The notes under the pieces: generated by a model
The model's database searches: none
The model's input: the letters and a program-made list of their open reading frames with translations, nothing else
Told to the model about the DNA's origin: nothing
Assembly: GCF_020526085.1 (NCBI RefSeq)
Contig: NZ_CP084874.1
Span: 248,001-312,000 of the forward strand
Direction: 5' to 3'
Source: Klebsiella africana
GTDB taxonomy: Bacteria > Pseudomonadota > Gammaproteobacteria > Enterobacterales > Enterobacteriaceae
Length of the DNA stretch: 64,000 nt
Translations under genes and position numbers: made by a program
Shown here: one piece after another, positions 39,032 to 47,774 of the stretch
Numbering within the stretch: the first letter of the stretch is position 1
Layout: each line of letters opens with the position of its first letter

Positions 39032-40528
39032 TTAAATCAGTTTCAGGGAGAGCCAGTAAAGGACGCCTGAAAGGATAATCGCTGCCGGCAGGGTCAGCAC
39101 CCAGGCCATCAGAATGCTGGTCACCGTCTTTTTCTGCAGACCACCGCCATCCACCAGCATCGTCCCCGCTACCGAGGAGGAGAGTACGTGGGTGGTGGAA
39201 ACCGGCATCCCGGTGTAGCTCGCCAGACCGATAGAAACCGCCGCGGTCATCTGAGCCGACATCCCCTGAGCGTAGGTCATGCCTTTCTTACCAATCTTCT
39301 CACCGATGGTGGTCGCCACGCGGCGCCAGCCGATCATGGTGCCGATACCCAGTGCCAGCGCGACAGCCATGATAATCCAGATTGGCGCGTACTCGATGGT
39401 GCTCAGCATATCGGTTTTCAGTTTCTTCAGCAGACGCTGGTCGTCAGCGCTCACATCCGGCAGCTTCGCTACTTTGTCGGTGGTGTCGGAGATGCAGAGC
39501 ATGATGCGACGCAGCTGGCCGCGCTGTTCCGGTTTTAGCGACTCGTAGTTCTCAACGCCGGTCAGCATGATTTTAACACGGTCAAGGGCGTTGATGGTGT
39601 TCGCCGGATGGCAGTGGAACTCGCCATTGGCCGCGGTGTTGGTATCCGGAGAAGGCACCAGCTGATCAACGCCGGTGGCTTTTTTCAGCAGTTCAGGACG
39701 CTGCTGGAAGAAGGTTTCCACGTTGTTGACCGCATCGCGGGTACGGGTGATTTCGTAACCAGAGGCATTCATATTCACCACGAAACCCGCCGGGGCAACG
39801 CCAATCAGCACCAGCATCACCAGACCAATGCCTTTCTGCCCATCGTTAGCGCCGTGAGAGAACGACACGCCAATAGCAGACAGGATCAGCGCGATACGGG
39901 TCCAGAACGGCGGCTTTTTCTTGCCGTCTTTCTTTTCACGTTCCGCGGGGGTCAGGTGGATACGCGCCCGTTTTTTGGTTCCGCTCCAGTAGCGACGCAA
40001 CAGGAAAATCAGGCCGCCCGCAATCACCAGGCCGACGATGGGCGAGATGATAAGCGAAGCAAAAATCCCGATGACTTTCGGGATATTCAGCGCGTCAACC
40101 ACGGAGGTACCGGTCATCAGCGCGTTGGTTAAACCAATACCGATGATGGCGCCAATCAGGGTGTGAGAACTGGAGGCCGGAAGACCGAAGTACCAGGTGC
40201 CGAGGTTCCAGATGATCGCCGCCAGCAGCATAGAGAACACCATGGCGAGGCCATGCGCGGAACCCATGTTAAGCAGCAGATCGGTCGGCAGCATATGCAC
40301 GATGGCATAGGCTACGCTGAGACCGCCCAGCAGAACGCCGAAGAAGTTGAAGAGCGCTGCCATCGCCACCGCGAGCTGCGACCGCATGGCGCGAGTGTAG
40401 ATAACCGTAGCCACCGCGTTTGCGGTATCATGGAAACCGTTAATCGCTTCGTAGAACAGTACAAAAGCTAAAGCAAGCAATAATAATAGTCCGGTATGTA
40501 AATCCAGACCGGCAAATAAATGTAGCAT
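39032..40528 (-). CDS. pitA: Low-affinity inorganic phosphate / metal-phosphate transporter PitA
   Basis: PitA imports metal-phosphate complexes with protons. The 498-residue product has the two PiT signature repeats ([18 protein letters not shown] at the N-terminus and [27 protein letters not shown] in the middle, with [17 protein letters not shown] near the end). About ten transmembrane helices and a large hydrophilic loop after residue 240 are as in E. coli PitA. The N-terminal [21 protein letters not shown] and gene order next to uspB and yhiN support PitA over PitB. Confidence 0.96.
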   Translation of the reverse strand: MLHLFAGLDLHTGLLLLLALAFVLFYEAINGFHDTANAVATVIYTRAMRSQLAVAMAALFNFFGVLLGGLSVAYAIVHMLPTDLLLNMGSAHGLAMVFSMLLAAIIWNLGTWYFGLPASSSHTLIGAIIGIGLTNALMTGTSVVDALNIPKVIGIFASLIISPIVGLVIAGGLIFLLRRYWSGTKKRARIHLTPAEREKKDGKKKPPFWTRIALILSAIGVSFSHGANDGQKGIGLVMLVLIGVAPAGFVVNMNASGYEITRTRDAVNNVETFFQQRPELLKKATGVDQLVPSPDTNTAANGEFHCHPANTINALDRVKIMLTGVENYESLKPEQRGQLRRIMLCISDTTDKVAKLPDVSADDQRLLKKLKTDMLSTIEYAPIWIIMAVALALGIGTMIGWRRVATTIGEKIGKKGMTYAQGMSAQMTAAVSIGLASYTGMPVSTTHVLSSSVAGTMLVDGGGLQKKTVTSILMAWVLTLPAAIILSGVLYWLSLKLI

Positions 40529-40757
40529 AGGACGTTACGCCATTTTGAGGACATGAACGCGGCGCATTATCAGTGACTTTAGCGGCGCGGGCAAAGTGAA
40601 ATATAGACTTTTTTTGATTTTCTTCCTGTTTAGGTTTTACCCTGTTGGGAGTAATCCTATATCTTTCAATGATGTATCTAATGCGGGATTTTTCCCGCTG
40701 GTGTGACCAGAGTGAAATATTTACAAAACCCGACAATTGGGGAACGAGGAACGCGGT

Positions 40758-41951
40758 GTGGAAAGGTTTGATGCCATTGTCGTTGGCGCCGGAGCGGCGG
40801 GAATGTTTTGCGCAGCGCAGGCGGGCCAGCTCGGCTGCCGCGTCCTGCTGCTCGATAACGGCAAAAAGCCGGGGCGAAAAATTCTGATGTCCGGCGGCGG
40901 CCGCTGCAACTTTACCAACATGTATGTTGAGCCGGCGGCCTATTTGAGCCAAAACCCGCATTTTTGCAAATCTGCCCTGGCGCGCTACACCCAGTGGGAC
41001 TTTATCGAGCTGGTCGGCAAATATGGCATCGCCTGGCATGAGAAGACGCTCGGCCAGCTGTTTTGTGATGATTCGGCGAAGCAGATCGTCAATCTGCTGC
41101 TCGCGGAATGCGAAAAGGGTGACGTGCAGATCCGCCTGCGCAGCGAAATTCTCAGCGTCGAGCGAGATGAACAAGGCTACCGGCTACAGGTGAACGGCGA
41201 AACGCTGTTGACCAAAAAGCTGGTGATTGCCTCCGGCGGTCTGTCGATGCCGGGGCTCGGCGCCTCGCCGTTTGGCTATAAAGTCGCCGAGCAGTTCGGC
41301 CTGAAGGTGCTGCCGACCCGCGCCGGGCTGGTGCCTTTTACCCTCCACAAACCGCTGCTTGAGCAGCTGCAGGTCCTCTCCGGCGTGTCGGTGCCGTCGA
41401 CCATTACCGCCGAGAACGGCACCCTGTTCCGCGAAAATCTGCTATTCACCCACCGCGGCCTTTCCGGCCCGGCGGTGCTGCAGATTTCCAGCTACTGGCA
41501 GCCCGGCGAGTTCGTCACCGTCAATCTGCTGCCGGACTGCGATCTTGAGGACTTCCTTAACGAGCAGCGCAGCGCGCATCCCAACCAGAGCCTGAAGAAC
41601 ACCCTGGCGATGCAGCTGCCGAAGCGGCTGGTGGAGTGTCTGCAGCAGCTGGGACAAATACCTGATGTGACGCTCAAACAACTTAACGTTCGCGATCAGC
41701 AGACGCTGGTGGATACGTTAACCGCCTGGCGCGTACAGCCGAACGGCACCGAAGGCTACCGGACGGCGGAGGTGACCCTCGGCGGCGTCGACACCAACGA
41801 ACTCTCGTCGCGTACCATGGAGGCACGTAAGGCGCCGGGTCTCTACTTTATCGGCGAAGTGATGGACGTCACCGGCTGGCTCGGTGGGTATAACTTCCAG
41901 TGGGCGTGGTCAAGCGCCTGGGCCTGCGCGCAGGCGCTGGTGGAAGAGTAA
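40758..41951 (+). CDS. yhiN: HI0933-like FAD-dependent oxidoreductase YhiN
   Basis: The frame is open from 40737 (TTG), but the GTG at 40758 preceded by GAGGAACGCG gives 397 residues starting (M)ERFDAIVVGAGAAGMFCAAQ, matching E. coli YhiN. It is a BaiN/YhiN (HI0933) family flavoprotein: the Rossmann GAGAAG motif at residues 9-14, KKPGRKILMSGGGRCNFTN, the ENLLFTHRGLSGPAVLQIS block and the C-terminal TAEVTLGGVDTNELSSRTMEA and GLYFIGEVMDVTGWLGGYNFQWA. Reaction is not established in enterobacteria. Convergent with mgtE. Confidence 0.92.
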   Translation: MERFDAIVVGAGAAGMFCAAQAGQLGCRVLLLDNGKKPGRKILMSGGGRCNFTNMYVEPAAYLSQNPHFCKSALARYTQWDFIELVGKYGIAWHEKTLGQLFCDDSAKQIVNLLLAECEKGDVQIRLRSEILSVERDEQGYRLQVNGETLLTKKLVIASGGLSMPGLGASPFGYKVAEQFGLKVLPTRAGLVPFTLHKPLLEQLQVLSGVSVPSTITAENGTLFRENLLFTHRGLSGPAVLQISSYWQPGEFVTVNLLPDCDLEDFLNEQRSAHPNQSLKNTLAMQLPKRLVECLQQLGQIPDVTLKQLNVRDQQTLVDTLTAWRVQPNGTEGYRTAEVTLGGVDTNELSSRTMEARKAPGLYFIGEVMDVTGWLGGYNFQWAWSSAWACAQALVEE

Positions 41952-41957
41952 TCTACG

Positions 41958-41983
41958 CGTCCGGGCGCCCTGGTGCCCGGACG
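41958..41983. terminator. Hairpin between yhiN and mgtE
   Basis: CGTCCGGGC (41958-41966) and GCCCGGACG (41975-41983) form a perfect 9-bp stem with an 8-base loop between the convergent stops. No U-tract is present on either strand. Confidence 0.55.
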
Positions 41984-41990
41984 TCTATGA

Positions 41991-43004
41991 TCAGTTCAAC
42001 CCAAGAAAATACTGGGCGATTTTGAAATAGATAATCAGCCCGGTGCCATCAATCAGCGTGGCGATAAACGGCGCGGAAACTACCGCCGGGTCAATGCCGA
42101 TCCGCTTAAGCACCATCGGAATGACCGAGGAGACGATCGCGCTCCACAGGGTAATGCACACCAGCGTCAGGCTGACGATCAGCGTGATTTCCATGCCAAT
42201 CCCCATCATCCAGGCGCGCAGGCAGCCCGCCAGGCCCAGGGTCAGGGCAATCAGAAACGAGGTCGACACCTCTTTGCGGATCACCCGTCCCATATCGCGC
42301 AGCCGCACTTCCCCCAACGCCATCGAGCGCACCAGCGTCGAGGTGATCTGCGTTCCGCTGTTGCCGCCGGTGCCGATCAGCAGCGGAATAAAGAAGGCCA
42401 GCGCAATGGCCGATTCCAGGGCTTCTTCGAAATGCTGTAGCACGCTGCTGGTATAGGCTTCGGCCACGAACAGCAGCAGCAGCCACACCGAGCGTTTTTT
42501 CCATAGCGTCCAGGGGCTGATCTCGAGGTACGGTTTTTCCAGCGGCAGCGTCGCCCCCTGCAGCTGGGCGTCCTCGGTGACGTCATCCTCCAGCAGATGG
42601 GCAATTTCTTTTTCCATCAGGCAACCGACTAGCTCGCCTTTATCGACGACGGGTACCAGGTCGAGGCCGCGCTCGCTGAGCTCGGCAATCACCTGCGGGC
42701 GCTCGTCGTCAGGTTTGACGCGAAACAGGCAGCTGTCCATCAGGTAGCGGATAGACTGCCCGACATCCCCTTCCTGCAGGAGCTTTTTGACCGACAGGCT
42801 GCCGCGCAGTTTCCTGCCGGCGACGACAAACACCTGGCCGGGAATATCATCGCTGGCCAGCTGGGAGATAAAGTGCTCTCGCGCCTCATGGACGCTGAGA
42901 TGTTCCTGCAGCGTAATAAAATCGGTACGCATGTACTGGGCGATTGCATCGCCGTCGAAGCCAGAGGTCGCCTGATGGGCGGCGCAGAGTTGAATGGAAG
43001 ACAT
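41991..43004 (-). CDS. mgtE: MgtE-family magnesium transporter
   Basis: The ATG at 43002-43004 gives 337 residues. CBS-type regulatory segments occupy about residues 20-150 (MRTDFITLQEHLSVHEAREHF and LFRVKPDDERPQVIAELSERGLDLVPV). The MgtE membrane domain follows, with the conserved LLIGTGGNSGTQITSTLVR motif and the pore-end DGTGLIIYFKIAQ containing the conserved aspartate. Canonical MgtE is about 450 residues with an N-terminal superhelical domain; that domain is missing here, so this is the short MgtE form. It imports Mg2+ (possibly Co2+). An M-box-type riboswitch precedes it, consistent with Mg2+-responsive expression. Confidence 0.92.
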   Translation of the reverse strand: MSSIQLCAAHQATSGFDGDAIAQYMRTDFITLQEHLSVHEAREHFISQLASDDIPGQVFVVAGRKLRGSLSVKKLLQEGDVGQSIRYLMDSCLFRVKPDDERPQVIAELSERGLDLVPVVDKGELVGCLMEKEIAHLLEDDVTEDAQLQGATLPLEKPYLEISPWTLWKKRSVWLLLLFVAEAYTSSVLQHFEEALESAIALAFFIPLLIGTGGNSGTQITSTLVRSMALGEVRLRDMGRVIRKEVSTSFLIALTLGLAGCLRAWMMGIGMEITLIVSLTLVCITLWSAIVSSVIPMVLKRIGIDPAVVSAPFIATLIDGTGLIIYFKIAQYFLGLN

Positions 43005-43011
43005 GATAAAA

Positions 43012-43234
43012 TCCCTATAAAAAATCACTCATAGGGGCGAACAAGACAGGGTTAGCGCAGGCAGATCCCTACGTCCTGGTTTTAGCACTGCATAACGTAT
43101 CTGAACGGTCATGACCGCCAGAAGTTACCTTGGCAACACCTTGATTCGATGGAAGCCTGTATTTCCCTGAGTGGTCTCTCTCGATACCAACAGGGCGGTA
43201 ACTTGTATTTATGCAGGAGCCTCGCCATAACGAG
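43012..43234 (-). promoter_or_regulatory. M-box (ykoK-type) Mg2+ riboswitch upstream of mgtE
   Basis: Reading on the minus strand, the leader holds the M-box conserved segments in order: GGCGAGGCUCCU, then ACCGCCC, GAGAGACC, CAGGG, CCAUCGAAUCAAGGUG and CAGUGCUAAA. CUGCAUAA near the 5' end pairs with UUAUGCAG near the 3' end, and AAGUUACC pairs with GGUAACUU, as expected for the long helices. The aptamer covers about 43072-43234. The last part (43012-43036) can form CCCUAU / AUAGGG, in which the right arm is the ribosome-binding site AUAGGGA. UAGGG at the aptamer 3' end could compete for the left arm. So Mg2+ may control translation initiation; that switch mechanism is inference. Confidence 0.85.
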
Positions 43235-43338
43235 ATCGTTAAATGAGGCGCCATTATTGGCGAAGCGGGATAATTCACAAAGCATATAATTTATATGGTT
43301 TATCAACTGTTGATAAACAAACTTCATCAGGATTTGGC

Positions 43339-43387
43339 TTGACTTCATCTTGTGCTATCATTAGCTTGACTTCAATGGATGAAGTCA
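43339..43387 (+). promoter_or_regulatory. hicAB promoter and operator repeats
   Basis: TGACTTCATC occurs at 43340-43349 and TGACTTC again at 43367-43373, the latter inverted as GAAGTCA at 43381-43387 (7-bp arms, 7-base spacer). An extended -10, TGCTATCAT (43353-43361), lies between the two repeat copies. The repeats therefore overlap and flank the probable start site, the typical layout for autorepression by a HicB/HicAB complex. The 395-base gap from mgtE to hicA is filled by the riboswitch and this operator. Confidence 0.6.
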
Positions 43388-43399
43388 TGGGGCAGGGCG

Positions 43400-43675
43400 A
43401 TGGAGCAGCAGGTTTTATCTTTACGTAATAAACAGCGCCAGACGCTGGAGCAACTGTTTAAAATCCCTGTGCCACAGGGCATTAAATGGGCCGACATTGA
43501 ATCGCTAATTAAAGCGTTAGGCGGGGAGATTAAAGAAGGACGCGGCTCGCGCTGTAAATTTTTGTTGAACCACAGCATTGCCAGCTTTCACAGGCCTCAT
43601 CCTTCGCCGGATACCGACAAAGGCGCCGTGGAGAGCGTGCGCGATTGGTTAATCACTATAGGGGTAAAACCATGA
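43400..43675 (+). CDS. hicA: HicA-family type II toxin
   Basis: The ATG at 43400 gives 91 residues. The protein resembles the longer HicA subtype: NKQRQTLEQLFKIPVPQGIKWADIESLIKALGGEIKEG, then GSRCKFLLN, FHRPHPSPDTDKGAVESVRDWLITIGVKP. HicA toxins bind and cut mRNA through a dsRBD-like fold. The classical HicA active-site histidine block (GSHxxF) reads GSRCKF here, as in the long subtype, with histidines instead in FHRPHP. It precedes hicB and overlaps it by 4 bases. An alternative ATG at 43379 lies inside the operator. Toxicity is not tested. Confidence 0.8.
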   Translation: MEQQVLSLRNKQRQTLEQLFKIPVPQGIKWADIESLIKALGGEIKEGRGSRCKFLLNHSIASFHRPHPSPDTDKGAVESVRDWLITIGVKP

Positions 43676-44031
43676 TCAAACCTAAAACGCCAAACTCAAT
43701 GGAGATTGCCGGCCAGCCTGCCGTTATCAATTACGTGCCTGAGCTCAATGCATTCCGCGGTAAGTTCCTTGGATTATCAGGATATTGCGATTTTGTTTCC
43801 GATAGTATTCAAGGGTTACAACAGGAGGGCGAGATATCATTACAAGAGTATCTCGCAGATTGTCATGAAGCGGGGATTGAGCCTTATGCTCACCCGGAAA
43901 AGATGAAAACCTTCACGCTGCGCTATCCTGAGTCATTTGGCGAGCGTCTTAGCTCCGCCGCTGCGGAGGAGCAGGTTTCCGTAAATACCTGGATCCTTGA
44001 GACGCTCAATGAACGTCTCAAACAGGCTTAA
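43672..44031 (+). CDS. hicB: HicB-family antitoxin
   Basis: The ATG at 43672 overlaps the hicA stop (ATGA) and gives 119 residues. The N-terminal half has the partial RNase-H-like HicB fold (INYVPELNAFRGKFLGLSGYCDFVSDSIQGLQQEG). The C-terminal part (FTLRYPESFGERLSSAAAEEQVSVNTWILETLNERL) is a ribbon-helix-helix DNA-binding domain. It should neutralise HicA and bind the TGACTTC repeats upstream. The pair interrupts the mgtE-nikR interval and is convergent with nikR. Confidence 0.88.
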   Translation: MIKPKTPNSMEIAGQPAVINYVPELNAFRGKFLGLSGYCDFVSDSIQGLQQEGEISLQEYLADCHEAGIEPYAHPEKMKTFTLRYPESFGERLSSAAAEEQVSVNTWILETLNERLKQA

Positions 44032-44058
44032 AACAGCCTGCAGCAGCTCGCTATCGTT

Positions 44059-44460
44059 TTAATTTTCATCCGCTAAACACTGCAAATGCCCATGGCGCAC
44101 GCCGCGCTGGGCAATCACGTCGTCGGCAAAATGCTGTACCTCGGCCATGTCTCCTTTCAGCACCGCAATCTCCAGGCAGTCGTCATGACTGATATGCACA
44201 TGTAGCGTGGCGACGGAGAGATCGTGATGATGATGCTGGGTGGCCACCAGCCGGCTCGCCAGTTCGCGTTTCTCATGTTCATACACATACGACAGAACGG
44301 CATACCCGCGCCGTGATTCCGGCGACGGCGGATCCTGGTTGAGGGCGTCGCGCAGAATATCGCGTACCGCCTCCGAACGGTTGTGGTAGCCGCGGCGGGC
44401 GCTGAGCGCATCGAGGGCGGCCAGCAGGTCATCATCAAGGGTCAGGGTTACGCGCTGCAT
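44059..44460 (-). CDS. nikR: Nickel-responsive repressor NikR
   Basis: NikR is a Ni2+-dependent ribbon-helix-helix repressor of nikABCDE. The 133-residue product has the N-terminal [23 protein letters not shown] and a C-terminal ACT-like metal domain with all four high-affinity Ni ligands: His76 (in ATQHHHHD), His87, His89 ([10 protein letters not shown]) and Cys95. It overlaps the end of nikE by 13 bases, so it is translated from the same transcript. Its operator lies upstream of nikA at 49367-49394. Confidence 0.97.
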   Translation of the reverse strand: MQRVTLTLDDDLLAALDALSARRGYHNRSEAVRDILRDALNQDPPSPESRRGYAVLSYVYEHEKRELASRLVATQHHHHDLSVATLHVHISHDDCLEIAVLKGDMAEVQHFADDVIAQRGVRHGHLQCLADEN

Positions 44461-45239
44461 GGTATGGCCTCGTTAAGCAGAGTGGCAGGAAAAGGGGGGA
44501 GCACCGCTTGCTGGAGCGCCTGTCCGGCAGGGGAGCGCAGGCGTAGCGGTAGACTCACCGTTGCGGTTTCGACAATGCGTCCATGCTCCATCACCAGCAC
44601 TCGCTGGCAAAAGCGTTCGACCAGCCGCAGGTCATGGGTGATGAACAGGCAGGCGGTGTCAAACTGTGCCTGCAGTCGTTTCAGTAGGGCAATAATCTCC
44701 GCTTGCAGCAGCAGATCGAGATTCGAAACCGCTTCATCAAGGATCAACAGCTGCGGCCGTACCGCCAGAGCGCGTGCCAGGCAGACGCGCTGCAGCTGTC
44801 CGCCGCTGAGCTGCGCCGGGCGCTTATCGAGCAGCGACGGCGCGAGGTCGACGGCCAGCAGCATCTCTTCCACCCGCCGCGCACGCTCCTCACGCGACAA
44901 GCGCAACAGATGGCGCAGCGGCTCGCTGACGATCTCGCGTACCGTTTTACGCGGATTCACCGCGCTGAAGGCATCCTGAAACACCAGCTGAATATCGCGG
45001 CGGAAGGCGCCGATGGCTTCGCCCTTGAGGGCGGTCAGCGGCGTGCCGCGCCAGGCAATATCGCCGTGCTGCGGCGTTTCCAGACCCACCAGCATCCGTG
45101 CCAGAGTGCTTTTCCCACAACCGCTGCGTCCGAGCAGGGCCACCGTTTCGCCGGGGGCGATGGCGAGTTGTATCTCGTGCAGGACTCTGCCGTGGTGAGG
45201 GTAATCGTGACTTACCCTGGTAGCGCTGAGTAGATTCAT
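44448..45239 (-). CDS. nikE: Nickel ABC transporter ATP-binding protein NikE
   Basis: NikE is one of two ATPases energising NikBC. It has 263 residues with Walker A GRSGCGKS, the ABC signature [16 protein letters not shown], Walker [13 protein letters not shown] and the His-loop ITHDLRLV. It belongs to the oligopeptide/nickel ABC family. The gene overlaps nikD by 4 bases and nikR by 13, indicating tight translational coupling. Confidence 0.95.
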   Translation of the reverse strand: MNLLSATRVSHDYPHHGRVLHEIQLAIAPGETVALLGRSGCGKSTLARMLVGLETPQHGDIAWRGTPLTALKGEAIGAFRRDIQLVFQDAFSAVNPRKTVREIVSEPLRHLLRLSREERARRVEEMLLAVDLAPSLLDKRPAQLSGGQLQRVCLARALAVRPQLLILDEAVSNLDLLLQAEIIALLKRLQAQFDTACLFITHDLRLVERFCQRVLVMEHGRIVETATVSLPLRLRSPAGQALQQAVLPPFPATLLNEAIPCSA

Positions 45240-46000
45240 GCTGTTTTCTCCAGGCCGTACAGCGCCAGATGCGCGGCCAGCAGGCGCTGGCTCAGCGGGT
45301 GCTGTGGGGCGCTAAATAGCGTATTCACATCGCAGTGTTCAACGAGACGACCGTTCTCCATGACCGTCACGTGATGCGCCAGCCGCGCCACGACGCCCAT
45401 GTCATGCGTCACCAGCAGCAGACCCAGACCGCGTCTGGCGACAATATCCGCCAGCAGATCGAGGATGCGCGCCTGGGCGATGGCATCGAGATCGGTCGTC
45501 GGCTCGTCGGCGATGATAAAGGGCGCGCGGCTGAGCAGGGCGAGAGCGACCATCATCCGTTGCAGCATGCCCCCGCTCATTTCAAAAGGGTAGCGCTTCA
45601 GTAGCGCCCGCGGATTGTCCAGACCGACCTCCTCCATCGCTGCCAGCAGCACGGCGTCATTCGTTTCACGACCCGCTGCCCGGCAGGTTTCCCGGGCGTG
45701 CGCGGCCATGGTATGCAGCGGGTTAAAGGCGCTACGCGGGTTCTGCATGATGGTGGCGATGGTCGCCCCGCGCAGCTGTTCGCCGTGCACCGGAATGCCG
45801 TCGAGAAGCACCCGGCCGGCGGTTTGCCTGACGCCGGGCGGTAGCAGGCCCAGCGCGGCGGCGCAGGTCAGCGATTTTCCGCAACCACTGCTGCCGAGCA
45901 GCGCCAGCACCTGGCCGCGGCGCAGGGTGAAGGAGACGTCGCTGACCAGCGGTCGGTCAGCGGCAAGCGAGATCTGTTCCAGTTGGATCTTCTGCGGCAT
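45236..46000 (-). CDS. nikD: Nickel ABC transporter ATP-binding protein NikD
   Basis: NikD pairs with NikE as the cytoplasmic ATPase of the nickel importer. The 254-residue protein has Walker [12 protein letters not shown] signature [15 protein letters not shown], Walker [13 protein letters not shown] and LVTHDMGVV. The upstream NikC stop overlaps its start by 1 base. The ABC order DPP/oligopeptide-like pairs agrees with the nik operon. Confidence 0.95.
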   Translation of the reverse strand: MPQKIQLEQISLAADRPLVSDVSFTLRRGQVLALLGSSGCGKSLTCAAALGLLPPGVRQTAGRVLLDGIPVHGEQLRGATIATIMQNPRSAFNPLHTMAAHARETCRAAGRETNDAVLLAAMEEVGLDNPRALLKRYPFEMSGGMLQRMMVALALLSRAPFIIADEPTTDLDAIAQARILDLLADIVARRGLGLLLVTHDMGVVARLAHHVTVMENGRLVEHCDVNTLFSAPQHPLSQRLLAAHLALYGLEKTA

Positions 46001-46833
46001 CAGTGACTATGCTCCGCGATCAGGTGGGGATCGAGACGATCGCGCAGCGCGTCGCCCAGCAGGTTAAAAGCCATCACGCTGATGAACAGCGCCAGTCCCG
46101 GCCAGACCATTTGCAGCGGCTGGGTCCAGATATACTGCCGGGCGTCGTTGATCATCACCCCCCATTCCGCCGTCGGCGCGCTGACGCCGAGGCCGAGGAA
46201 CGACATGCCGGCCACGTGAAGCATCATATGGCCAATATCCAGCGAGGCGAGCACCAGCAGCGAGGGGATCACCGCCCCGGCCAGATGGTCGCTGAACAGC
46301 CGCCATTGGCTGGCGCCGCTCAGACGGGCGGCGAGGATAAATTCGCGCTGGCGCAGGGAAACCACCAGGTTACGCACCATTCTGGCGTACCAGGCCCAGT
46401 GCGACAGCGCAATGGCGAGGATCACGTTGGTCAACCCGGTACCCAGCACCCCCACCATAAAGAACGACAGGATCGAGGTTGGAAAGGTCATAAACAGCTC
46501 GGCGAGGCGCATCAGGCCGCGGTCGGCGCGGCCGCCCAGCAGTCCGCCGCAGCCGCCGACCGCCAGGCCGATCAGCAACACCAGCAGCAGACAAGCCATC
46601 ACCGCCCCCAGCGAAACGCGAGTGGCGGCCAGCAGGCGTGAGAAAATATCCCGACCGAGATGATCGGTGCCAAGCCAGTGCGCTGCGCCCGGCGGCAGCA
46701 GCCGCTGTTGCAGGTCAATCGCCGCTGGATCCCAGGGCAGCCACCAGCCGCTGCCGATGGCGATGACCGCCAGTAGCGCGATAACCAGGATGGCCAGTTT
46801 TACCGGCCAGCGAAAGCCATGTAGCCATCTCAT
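46000..46833 (-). CDS. nikC: Nickel ABC transporter permease NikC
   Basis: NikC is an inner-membrane permease of the DppC/OppC family, 277 residues, with an N-terminal transmembrane segment and the conserved [23 protein letters not shown] block. The EAA-type loop region is [24 protein letters not shown]. It overlaps nikB by 4 bases and nikD by 1. It forms the membrane channel with NikB. Confidence 0.95.
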   Translation of the reverse strand: MRWLHGFRWPVKLAILVIALLAVIAIGSGWWLPWDPAAIDLQQRLLPPGAAHWLGTDHLGRDIFSRLLAATRVSLGAVMACLLLVLLIGLAVGGCGGLLGGRADRGLMRLAELFMTFPTSILSFFMVGVLGTGLTNVILAIALSHWAWYARMVRNLVVSLRQREFILAARLSGASQWRLFSDHLAGAVIPSLLVLASLDIGHMMLHVAGMSFLGLGVSAPTAEWGVMINDARQYIWTQPLQMVWPGLALFISVMAFNLLGDALRDRLDPHLIAEHSH

Positions 46834-47774
46834 GCGCTCACCTCCTCGTGGCGGCGCAGGCGCGGGTCGAGCGCCGCGTTAAGCACATCCACCGCCAGAT
46901 TAGCCAGCACGAAGACCGTCACCATCATCAGGGTAAAGCACTGGATCACCGGGTAATCACGATTGAAGATCGCGGAAACCGCGTAGCGGCCGACCCCGGG
47001 CCAGGCAAAGATATTTTCGATAATCATGGTGCCGCCGATCAGTTCGCCAATATGCATACCCATGGCGGTCACCACCGGCAGGGTGGCGTTGCGCAGGATA
47101 TGTCGGCGCTCCACCTGGCGCGCGCTCAATCCGCGCAGGCGCGCCCACACCACGTGACGCTGGCTGGCGGCGTCCAGCATGCTGGCGCGCAGCAGGCGGG
47201 CGTTAATCGCCAGCGACATAAAGGCGATGGAGACGGCGGGCAATATCAGGTGCTGCCAGTCGCCATACCCCATCGCCGGGAGCCACTGCAGATGCACGGA
47301 AAAGAGCATCACCAGCAGAAAAGCCAGCCAGAAGTTGGGCATCGAGACGCCGAGGAAGGCAATCAGCCGTACGACATAGTCCGGCAGGCGATCGCGATGG
47401 CGCGCCGCCCAGATGCCCAACGGCAGGGAGGTGACGAGGATCAGCGCCAGCGCCGCGCCGGTGAGCAGCAGGGTGGCCGGCAGGAAGTGCAGCAGGTCGT
47501 CCAGCACCGGGCGCTGGGTGGCATAGGAGAGACCGAAATCCAGGTGCAGCGCCCGCCATAGCCAGTGCAGATACTGCATTGCCAGCGGCTGGTTGAGCCC
47601 CAACAGCTCGCGGGTCGAGGTAACCATCTCTTCAGTGGGCGGCAGGTTCGACAGGCGTAAATAATCCAGCGCCGGGTCGCCGGTGCCGAGCCGCAGCAGC
47701 AGAAAGATGATAGCGGAGGCGGCGAGCAGCAGCGGGATCAGCAGCAGCAGGCGACGTAAAATATAGCGTAGCAT
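46830..47774 (-). CDS. nikB: Nickel ABC transporter permease NikB
   Basis: NikB is the DppB-type permease, 314 residues, starting [20 protein letters not shown] with the conserved [13 protein letters not shown] and [25 protein letters not shown] regions. The EAA loop includes [29 protein letters not shown]. It is the second gene of the operon, with its start overlapping the nikA stop by 1 base. Confidence 0.95.
   Translation of the reverse strand: MLRYILRRLLLLIPLLLAASAIIFLLLRLGTGDPALDYLRLSNLPPTEEMVTSTRELLGLNQPLAMQYLHWLWRALHLDFGLSYATQRPVLDDLLHFLPATLLLTGAALALILVTSLPLGIWAARHRDRLPDYVVRLIAFLGVSMPNFWLAFLLVMLFSVHLQWLPAMGYGDWQHLILPAVSIAFMSLAINARLLRASMLDAASQRHVVWARLRGLSARQVERRHILRNATLPVVTAMGMHIGELIGGTMIIENIFAWPGVGRYAVSAIFNRDYPVIQCFTLMMVTVFVLANLAVDVLNAALDPRLRRHEEVSA

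Noticed and set aside
43379..43399. Upstream ATG for hicA at 43379
   Set aside because: It lies inside the inverted repeat operator and has no ribosome-binding site; the ATG at 43400 has GGGGCAGGG upstream.
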